Origin: DATMQA01 sp035566895
Lineage (GTDB): Bacteria; Verrucomicrobiota; Verrucomicrobiia; Limisphaerales; UBA8199
Length of the DNA stretch: 64,000 nt
Direction of reading: 5' to 3'
Assembly: GCA_035566895.1 (NCBI GenBank)
Contig: DATMQA010000208.1
Span: 1 to 64,000, forward strand
The notes beneath the pieces are model-generated. The model had not been told where the DNA came from. It saw only the letters and a list, made by a program, of their open reading frames with translations, and did no database searches. The position numbers and the translations under genes are program-made. Shown piece after piece: positions 59,201 through 64,000 of the stretch. Within the stretch, counting starts at the first letter, position 1; each line of letters begins with the position of its first letter.

Positions 59201-59943
59201 AGCCGGAATCTCAGGTCAGTCTCCAGGAATGGCCCGACCATGAAATGCTGGCTTACGAGAAAGAGTTGCTGGGCTTCTATGTCACCGGCCACCCGTTGGC
59301 GCCCTACGCGCCTATCCTCGAGAAGTACGCGCTCACCAACACCAAATTGCTGCCGGACTTGCCCAATCGCACCCTGACCCGCCTGGGCGGTCTGGTCGCC
59401 GCCGTCCAGAACGGTGTCTCCAAGAAAAGTGGCAAACCCTACGCCATTGTCACCCTTGAGGATTTGGAAGGCTCGGTGCAGGTCCTCTGCATTAACGAAA
59501 ACTACGACAAGAACCGCGAACTGCTGACCCAGGGCAAGGCCATCTTTGTTATTGGCGAAGTCAACACCGGGGATGACCGGCCGAAAATCTTTCCCCAGGA
59601 GATCATTCCTCTGGAGGACGCCCCGCGCCGCTTCACCAAGCAGGTTCACCTGCGCCTCCACACCGCCCATTTAAAGCCTGACAGCCTCGATACCGTGCGG
59701 GAACTGGTCGCCTCGTTTCCAGGCAAATGCCCGCTGTTCCTCTGCTTCGTTCGCCCCGCCGGCGAAGTCATCTTCATGGAAACCCACGAGAAATATTTCG
59801 TCGCCCCATCTCGGGAACTGCAGCAGGCCGCGGATGACCGGTTCGGTGAGGAAACCTATTACGTGAAAGTGGACACGACCCCGCCCGAACGCCAGCCGCG
59901 CCGCTGGGAGCGCAAGCCCGAATACGCTGCCGACGAGGGATGA
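56233..59943 (+). CDS. dnaE: DNA polymerase III subunit alpha (DnaE)
   Basis: A 1236-residue replicative polymerase. The N-terminal PHP domain begins FVHLHLHTEYSLLDGACRLD. The catalytic aspartates of the polymerase domain are Asp448 and Asp450 in PDIDIDFADDRR. The finger and thumb region has GFNKSHAAAYAIVAYQTAYL, and the C-terminal part carries an OB fold (LGGLVAAVQNGVSKKSGKPY). It is the DnaE1 type. A short insertion near residue 343-350 (SREPGVV) is encoded by a GAGTCGG-type heptamer array (57261-57281) inside the linker between PHP and palm. The gene is otherwise intact. Confidence 0.97.
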   Translation: MAHADFVHLHLHTEYSLLDGACRLDRLMDKAHELKFPALAVTDHGVLYGAIDFYKAAREKGIKPIIGCEVYVAPGSRFEKKTSTGGRDVYNHLVLLARDETGYKNLIKLATSAHLEGYYYKPRIDKELLAAHKDGLLALSGCLASEIPEAINKDQLARARDAIDWFKQTLGPENFYLELQNHGLPEQAKVNRHLIPWAKEFGLKLVATNDVHYVEKGHSHAHDCLICIGTQTQLTDAKRMKYSEQQFYLRSAEEMKARFAEIPEAVQNTLEVAEKCNLEIEFGKLHYPVFHPPAPFTRDSFLRQWLAEGLQKRYGLLARAEGQEFIVEKVEDPRRLPTFSEVQSREPGVVPPVGSEEQQTDAAVHALLDRLQLELKVIEKTGFSSYFLIVGDFIRYGHQKGIACVARGSAAGSLVTYLLEISNVDPIRYGLLFERFLNPERVNPPDIDIDFADDRRADVIEYVRQKYGRDAVAQIVTFGTMGAKSVVRDVGRVMGLAYGDCDRLAKMIPFDLKMSLEKALKQSPELKTAYDTEEVTRELIDTALVLEDLSRNASVHAAGVVIGDQPLVNLLPLKQDEDGGIVTQYAMGPVGDLGLLKMDFLGLKTLTVIRNTCEMVSQTRGIEVPIENLPLDDAKTYDLLNKANTLGVFQLESGGMRDLCRKFQISSIEHITALIALYRPGPMDLIPEFIGRRQGQVKIEYEHPLLEPICRETYGIMVYQEQVMQAAQALAGYTLGGADLLRRAMGKKKAEEMAKQRDIFVKGCARVNQIPAAKANQVFDLLEKFAGYGFNKSHAAAYAIVAYQTAYLKANYPVEFFCAMMTNDMADTEKLSQYIAEARAMGIEVLPPDVNESQVFFAPAMNRTAALQPATNGAPANGAAEAPGGAIRFGLAAIKGVGEIAVEAILKARGEGGKFHSLSEMCERVDGRSVNRKVLEALIKCGACDSLGKTRATLFSQADRTLMRAAGVIADRQRGQSSLFGAFEDRAASEPESQVSLQEWPDHEMLAYEKELLGFYVTGHPLAPYAPILEKYALTNTKLLPDLPNRTLTRLGGLVAAVQNGVSKKSGKPYAIVTLEDLEGSVQVLCINENYDKNRELLTQGKAIFVIGEVNTGDDRPKIFPQEIIPLEDAPRRFTKQVHLRLHTAHLKPDSLDTVRELVASFPGKCPLFLCFVRPAGEVIFMETHEKYFVAPSRELQQAADDRFGEETYYVKVDTTPPERQPRRWERKPEYAADEG
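57261..57281. repeat. In-gene 7-nt array (GAGTCGG type) inside dnaE
   Basis: GAGTCGG, GAGCCGG and GAGTCGT are consecutive heptamers in frame in dnaE. They encode part of an apparent insertion between EVQ and the conserved LLDRLQLELKVIEKTGF block. Confidence 0.7.
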
Positions 59944-60067
59944 ACCCGAGAATTTCACGTAAGGCCAGACATCCTCATGCGCGCGCCAACGAGTCAGCGG
60001 CACGGGCTTTGACTTCGTAGGCCTGCCTCTGTTTTCCGTTATCTCCTGTTCACTGTCTTGCCAACGC

Positions 60068-61666
60068 TTACGCGCTCGCCTTCGCTTCCGCAGGCTTCTC
60101 CGGCGCGGGCCCGCTCTCGATATGCACCGCTTGATAGCCGCCCTTCGATTTGAAGTAGAAAATCAGGATGAGGTAGCAGCAAAGCATGAAACCGGGAAAC
60201 ATCGCCATCTTGCCCAGCGCGCTAAATTGGCCCGCCGTGTTGGCCTGCTTCAAGGCATCCTGGCCGGGGGCGTCCTGCACCGTCGCCGCCTTCACCGGGT
60301 CAATCGCCTTGTAGTCGCCCAGCAGGTAGTGCTTCTCGACCGTCACGGTCTGTGACAGCGTCGGGTTGGTGGCGGCCAGTTGGTGGGTCGCGGTGGTTTC
60401 CTGCAAATACCCGATAAACGGAAAGCCCAGGATGCCGACGGCTAACATGCCGATGCCGCCCATGCTGTTGAGCGTCAACGCGCCGCCTTTTGGACACTGC
60501 TCGGTGGTCACCCCCAGCATGGTCGGCCAGAAGAAAGTCTTGCCGCAAGCATAGAGCGTCGCGGCTGCAAAAATGGCCGCCATGCCCGCGCTGCCGGTTT
60601 TGGAAAGAGCAGTCAGACCCAGGACGGCCAGCGTCGCACAGGTCGCCAGCAAACCGAGAGGCGAGAGCTTGTGAACGATCGGCCCCGCGCAAAAGCGCAA
60701 CACCATCATGATGAAAGAAGTATAAACCAGCACCCAGCCGGCGTTGTAGCCGGCCGCTTTCATCGGCGCTTCCATCAACGAACTGATCCACCCGTCGGTG
60801 CCGATCTCGGTCGTGGCCAGCGGCATCATGATGATAATCAAAAACGCCAGCAGCGGCCGGCCAAAGGACTTGGTCACCGCGCCGAATATCACGACGACCG
60901 CCCCGGTCAGCACCCATTTCACCGCCCAGTGCAACGCGAAGACTTCGCCGATTTGCGCAAATACCAACCCGAACCCCACGAGCGCGCCAAACATCCCCAG
61001 TTCCTTCAGCATGTCGACGTAACTCACTCCGGCTTCCTCGCGCTCGTTCTTGGGGAAGGTCAATCCGACGAGCATGAAGAAAGAAATCACCGCCGGCACC
61101 AGAATCAGACCCAACACAATCCGCCAATCGCCTTTGGCCGCCTGCTCCGCCAGCGCAATCGTGCAAAGCCCGCCGATAACCAAACCGCCCGGCCAACCGG
61201 CGTGCAGCATGTTCAGCCATTTCACCTTGTCTTTACTAAACAGCGTCGCCACCACCGGATTGATGTAGGCTTCGACCGTCCCGTTGCCGAGCGCCAGGAT
61301 GATGCTTCCCCAATAGAGCAAAGTATAACCGTGCTTCTGGGCCGCGACCAACGCCTCGCCGCTCAGGCCCTGGATCGAGCTATACGCCATGAAGGCCAGC
61401 ACGCAATAAACGACATAGCAGGCGCTCGAAAAGAACATCGCCACCTTGTAACCGATGCGGTCGATGAACAGGCTGAAAACAATGATGCTCACCCCGAACG
61501 GCCAAACTCCAGCCCCCTGCAACTCCCCGACCGTCACCTTATCCAGGCCGAAATCCGTCGGAAAGCGCACGCCGCACAAATACATCCGGCTGAAAAAAGC
61601 ATAAGACGTGGTGATCAGGGCGATGAAACAGCCCCAGAACAGGATCTTGTCGTGTCGATTGTTCAT
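60068..61666 (-). CDS. MFS transporter, uncharacterised
   Basis: A 532-residue membrane protein with 12 or more predicted segments beginning MNNRHDKILFWGCFIALITT. GNGTVEAYINPVVATLFSKD, GWPGGLVIGGLCTIAL and GKTFFWPTMLGVTTEQCPKG are conserved-looking blocks. A hydrophilic insert (about 410-470, rich in Thr, Gln, Ala) lies before the last segment. The pattern recalls FucP/NarK-like porters but no substrate is evident. It is divergent from the FucP-like gene at 61934, with a 267-nt gap between them. Confidence 0.75.
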   Translation of the reverse strand: MNNRHDKILFWGCFIALITTSYAFFSRMYLCGVRFPTDFGLDKVTVGELQGAGVWPFGVSIIVFSLFIDRIGYKVAMFFSSACYVVYCVLAFMAYSSIQGLSGEALVAAQKHGYTLLYWGSIILALGNGTVEAYINPVVATLFSKDKVKWLNMLHAGWPGGLVIGGLCTIALAEQAAKGDWRIVLGLILVPAVISFFMLVGLTFPKNEREEAGVSYVDMLKELGMFGALVGFGLVFAQIGEVFALHWAVKWVLTGAVVVIFGAVTKSFGRPLLAFLIIIMMPLATTEIGTDGWISSLMEAPMKAAGYNAGWVLVYTSFIMMVLRFCAGPIVHKLSPLGLLATCATLAVLGLTALSKTGSAGMAAIFAAATLYACGKTFFWPTMLGVTTEQCPKGGALTLNSMGGIGMLAVGILGFPFIGYLQETTATHQLAATNPTLSQTVTVEKHYLLGDYKAIDPVKAATVQDAPGQDALKQANTAGQFSALGKMAMFPGFMLCCYLILIFYFKSKGGYQAVHIESGPAPEKPAEAKASA

Positions 61667-61933
61667 ACTCTTGGGAATACGGTTTTTGGGTTCGCGTGGC
61701 TTGCAGTGCAGGCAAGGTAGGCTGGCAGATTGCGGTCCGGTTCTGCGTCAGTCGTGTCAGCATTAAACGGAATACAGCTTCTTTGCCCCGCACTGTCAAT
61801 ACAAAAGCCGGTCTCCTCTCGAACATTCATACTATTGCTATCGCGCCGCCAAATCCTCAGAATCGCCGCATGAAACAACTGCGCTGCGTCCGCCGCCGCA
61901 CTACCCCTGCAGGTTAGCATCTCCCAAAACACC

Positions 61934-63322
61934 ATGAGCACGACCAAAAGAGGCCTCTTCGTAACCGATGACGGACGGAACGTATTGTTCACTTTTATCC
62001 TCGTCAGTTCGCTGTTCCTCCTGTGGGGATTCTGCAACGGGATGATCGACGTGATGGACAAGCATTTTCAGGACGAACTGCACCTCACGTTGTCCCAATC
62101 CGCCAACGTGCAATGGGCCCACTACCTGGGCTACTTCTTGATGGCTCTGCCCGCGGGATGGCTCGCGATCAAGCTGGGTTATAAAGGCGGCATCATTGCC
62201 GGACTGGTCATGGTCGCGGCCGGCGGCCTTTGGTTCATCCCGGCGACCCACATCGCTTCTTTCTGGGCGTTTTTGGTCGGCGTCTGCTTGATCGCCTCCG
62301 GTCTCACGTTCCTCGAAACCATCGCTAATCCTTATACCACCGTCCTGGGCCACCCGCAGTATGCCGCCACCCGCATTAACCTGGCCCAGTCCTGCAATGG
62401 CGTCGGCTGGATTTTCGGGCCCATTGCGGGCAGCATGTTTTTCTATTCCACTAATGAAGCCGGGCAAAGCACCGGAGCCCAAACCCTTTACATTCCCTAT
62501 GCGGGGGTCGCCGTCGTGGTCATAGTTCTGGCAGTCATCTTCTTCTTCGCCAACATTCCTGATATCAAGACCCCGGACGACTACCACCTTGATGATTCCA
62601 CGCCTGGCGTTTCGCACTCGATCTGGAAACACCCGCACTTCGTTCTGGCCGTAGCCGCCCAGTTCTTTTACGTCGCCGCGCAGGCCGGCATCTTCAGTTT
62701 CTTCATCAATTACATGACCGTCTCCAAGAAAACCGGCCTCTCGGAAGTGCCGGCGATTCCTGCCTCCTGGACCTCAGGCATCTTGAGCGGCCTGTTCGGG
62801 CTCGGCCAGGACGGCCTTTATCATATCAGCGATAAGGGCGCCGCCACCCTGGCCTCAGTCGGCTTCATTTGCTTCCTCCTGGGGCGCGTCACGGGAGCCG
62901 CCTTGCTCAAGAAGTTTTCCGCACACAAGGTGCTTGGGCTCTACGGCGCACTCAATGTAATCACCTGCCTCCTCATCTTCTCCAAGTTGGGATGGCTCTC
63001 CGTAATCTGCGTCTTTTTGAGCTATTTCTTCATGTCCATCATGTTCCCCACCATTTTTGCGCTCGGCATTTTCGGACTTGGTATTCGCGCGAAGAAAGCC
63101 TCCGGCTACATCGTCATGGCCATCATGGGTGGCGCCCTTCTCCCCAAATTAATGGGCTTCGTCGCCGACCAATACGACATCTCCCGTGGCTTCATCGTGC
63201 CGCTGTTCTGCTTCGCCTTCGTCGCCTTCTACGGGTTCAATTGGCCCAGATTCAGCAAAGCCGAAGGCTTATACCGCAAACCGCAGGAGTTGGCGGGAGT
63301 GGGTGCTGGCGGCAGCCATTAG
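61934..63322 (+). CDS. FucP-like sugar:proton symporter (MFS)
   Basis: A 462-residue protein of the fucose permease/GluP group. LFLLWGFCNGMIDVMDKHFQ is the segment 1 signature with its Asp, and LTFLETIANPYTTVLGHPQY and NLAQSCNGVGWIFGPIAGS are typical. In FucP the residues in segment 1 and the LETxANP segment bind sugar and proton. Substrates of the group are fucose, glucose, galactose or N-acetylglucosamine; the precise one is unknown. It lies between another MFS gene and a convergent AraC regulator that may control it. Confidence 0.88.
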   Translation: MSTTKRGLFVTDDGRNVLFTFILVSSLFLLWGFCNGMIDVMDKHFQDELHLTLSQSANVQWAHYLGYFLMALPAGWLAIKLGYKGGIIAGLVMVAAGGLWFIPATHIASFWAFLVGVCLIASGLTFLETIANPYTTVLGHPQYAATRINLAQSCNGVGWIFGPIAGSMFFYSTNEAGQSTGAQTLYIPYAGVAVVVIVLAVIFFFANIPDIKTPDDYHLDDSTPGVSHSIWKHPHFVLAVAAQFFYVAAQAGIFSFFINYMTVSKKTGLSEVPAIPASWTSGILSGLFGLGQDGLYHISDKGAATLASVGFICFLLGRVTGAALLKKFSAHKVLGLYGALNVITCLLIFSKLGWLSVICVFLSYFFMSIMFPTIFALGIFGLGIRAKKASGYIVMAIMGGALLPKLMGFVADQYDISRGFIVPLFCFAFVAFYGFNWPRFSKAEGLYRKPQELAGVGAGGSH

Positions 63323-63358
63323 CCACAAATCCCCTGCCGCCCACCTTCTCGAAATATA

Positions 63359-63398
63359 CTTGAAAACCTGATAACTTGAAAACCTGACAACCTGCCAA
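63359..63398. repeat. 8-nt array (CTTGAAAA/CCTGATAA type)
   Basis: CTTGAAAA, CCTGATAA, CTTGAAAA, CCTGACAA and CCTGCCAA are consecutive octamers in the gap after the FucP-like gene. The family matches 25860-25891. Confidence 0.88.
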
Positions 63399-63404
63399 AT
63401 CGGA

Positions 63405-63481
63405 CAACTTTCAACTTTCAACTTTCAACTTTCAACTTTCAACTTTCAACTTTCAACTTTCAACCTGCAACCTTCAACTCC
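63405..63481. repeat. Tandem heptamer array, 11 units (CAACTTT)
   Basis: Eight perfect CAACTTT units from 63405, then CAACCTG, CAACCTT and CAACTCC. It ends 3 nt before the AraC stop (63485). This is the cleanest array in the window. The unit is the complement of the GGTTGAA family at 21289-21344. Confidence 0.97.
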
Positions 63482-63484
63482 GCC

Positions 63485-64000
63485 TCACCCCTTGTGCATC
63501 ATCCGGTATTCCTTCGGCGAGGCTTCGTTGACGGATTTGAATACCCGTGAAAAATAAAACGGGTCATCATATCCCAATGCCGCGGCGATTTGTTTGATCG
63601 TCAGCTCCGTCGTGTCCAGCAACTGGCAAGCCCGGTGCATCCGCAGCCGGATGAAGTAATCGATCGGCGCATAACCGGTATGCTTCTTGAACAAAGCCGT
63701 GTAATGAGAAGCCGAGAGGTTGGTCATCGTGGCCAGGTTTGAGATATGCAAAGGCTGGGCCAGGTGCTGCTTCATATATTCGATGCTTTGGGCAATCTTT
63801 TGCTCGGGATCGGGGTTGCCGCGCCATTGCTGGTTTCGATGCCAGATCATCACCCCGATTAAATGCCCCATCGTTTGCGCCGCGTACAGCAACCGCGCCG
63901 GCGCATAACCGTGTTCCGCCACCTCCAGCACCTCCTCAAACAGCGCTAATAACTGCGGGTCCTCGCCCAAATAAAGCACCGGGCGCTCAAGCGATACCCC
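63485..64000 (-). CDS. AraC-family transcriptional regulator (partial, N-terminus beyond right edge)
   Basis: The visible C-terminal part contains two helix-turn-helix motifs: LHISNLATMTNLSASHYTAL for the first, and LTIKQIAAALGYDDPFYFSR for the second, followed by VFKSVNEASPKEYR, which fits the AraC DNA-binding domain. The frame stays open up to 64000, so the sensor domain is cut off. A GTG at 63979 is not the real start. It is convergent with the FucP-like porter and is likely to control a sugar gene (inference). Confidence 0.9.
   Translation of the reverse strand, partial: GVSLERPVLYLGEDPQLLALFEEVLEVAEHGYAPARLLYAAQTMGHLIGVMIWHRNQQWRGNPDPEQKIAQSIEYMKQHLAQPLHISNLATMTNLSASHYTALFKKHTGYAPIDYFIRLRMHRACQLLDTTELTIKQIAAALGYDDPFYFSRVFKSVNEASPKEYRMMHKG

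Noticed and set aside
58261..59670. Minus-strand frame opposite dnaE
   Set aside because: Antisense shadow; dnaE is continuous on the plus strand.
60671..61720. Plus-strand frame opposite the MFS gene, rich in His, Gln and Arg
   Set aside because: The minus-strand protein is clearly polytopic; the plus frame is its reverse complement with unnatural composition.
63405..63481. Possible CRISPR array
   Set aside because: Units are 7 nt with no spacers, and no cas genes are nearby; this is a simple tandem array.

Overview
The window is about 59% GC and gene-dense. It most resembles a member of the Verrucomicrobiota (Pedosphaerales/Limisphaerales-like). That is inference, based on: a DUF4912 gene beside a GH57 glucanotransferase; secreted proteins ending in a short FYRL-type beta domain; a protein with a pseudopilin-like Cys-Pro-rich tail; many Tat-exported Gfo/Idh and TIM-barrel enzymes; and GATT/AATC palindromes of the kind that yield spurious ADWKSA/ADFQSA peptides. 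No rRNA, CRISPR array, transposase or prophage was seen. There is one tRNA (Arg, CCG).

Layout: 1-5004 (minus strand) holds a HAD hydrolase cut by the window edge, then a compact operon: MBOAT-type acyltransferase, two paralogous small membrane proteins, a DUF2071 protein, a TIGR01777 epimerase and a second, frameshifted DUF2071 gene. 5118-14945 is a carbohydrate region: GbsR-type regulator, GH5 enzyme, sugar porter, GH35 beta-galactosidase and a secreted glucose/sorbosone dehydrogenase-like protein. 14980-21308 continues catabolism: enolase-superfamily enzyme, MFS carrier, Tat-type Gfo/Idh oxidoreductase, Tat-type TIM-barrel protein and polysaccharide deacetylase. 21349-33096 is mostly housekeeping: methyltransferase, tadA, Nudix, leuB-like, MarR, an FCY1-like cytosine deaminase, clpX, clpP, Nudix, rsmA, class III aminotransferase, queE and glutamate dehydrogenase. 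33114-44314 holds a Sco-type copper lipoprotein, priA, a DUF374 acyltransferase, ruvA, ruvC, ferritin, Gfo/Idh, a DegT aminotransferase, a frameshifted small gene and uvrB. 44402-51449 is linked to glycogen and central carbon metabolism: CBM48 protein, transketolase, coiled-coil/pseudopilin-like protein, tRNA-Arg, GH57, DUF4912 and an AsmA-like protein. 51615-64000 holds a TIM-barrel isomerase, a zinc alcohol dehydrogenase, an SDR with an altered catalytic Lys, a DegT aminotransferase, dnaE, two MFS carriers (one FucP-like) and an AraC regulator cut by the right edge.

The most striking structure is not a gene. Short degenerate tandem arrays with periods of 7, 8 or 9 nt occur at about twenty sites. 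Separate loci share the same unit families (GTGATGC, GGACTTT, ACCCGAA, CTTTCAA, GTTACATG, TTAACCCTT and others). Many occur as two inverted arrays 15-60 nt apart between genes, so a transcript could fold into a hairpin whose arms keep the repeat phase. Others lie in frame inside real genes (MBOAT, aminotransferase, priA, dnaE), run into stop codons (deacetylase, Sco protein) or end in a start codon (glutamate dehydrogenase). Two copies of a 104-bp element with 25-nt inverted ends and one element made of four 7-3-7 palindromes are also present.

Several genes (gbsR-like, marR, uvrB, AsmA-like) have sigma70-like promoters placed so that transcription would start at or within a few bases of the start codon. 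This suggests leaderless or nearly leaderless mRNAs.
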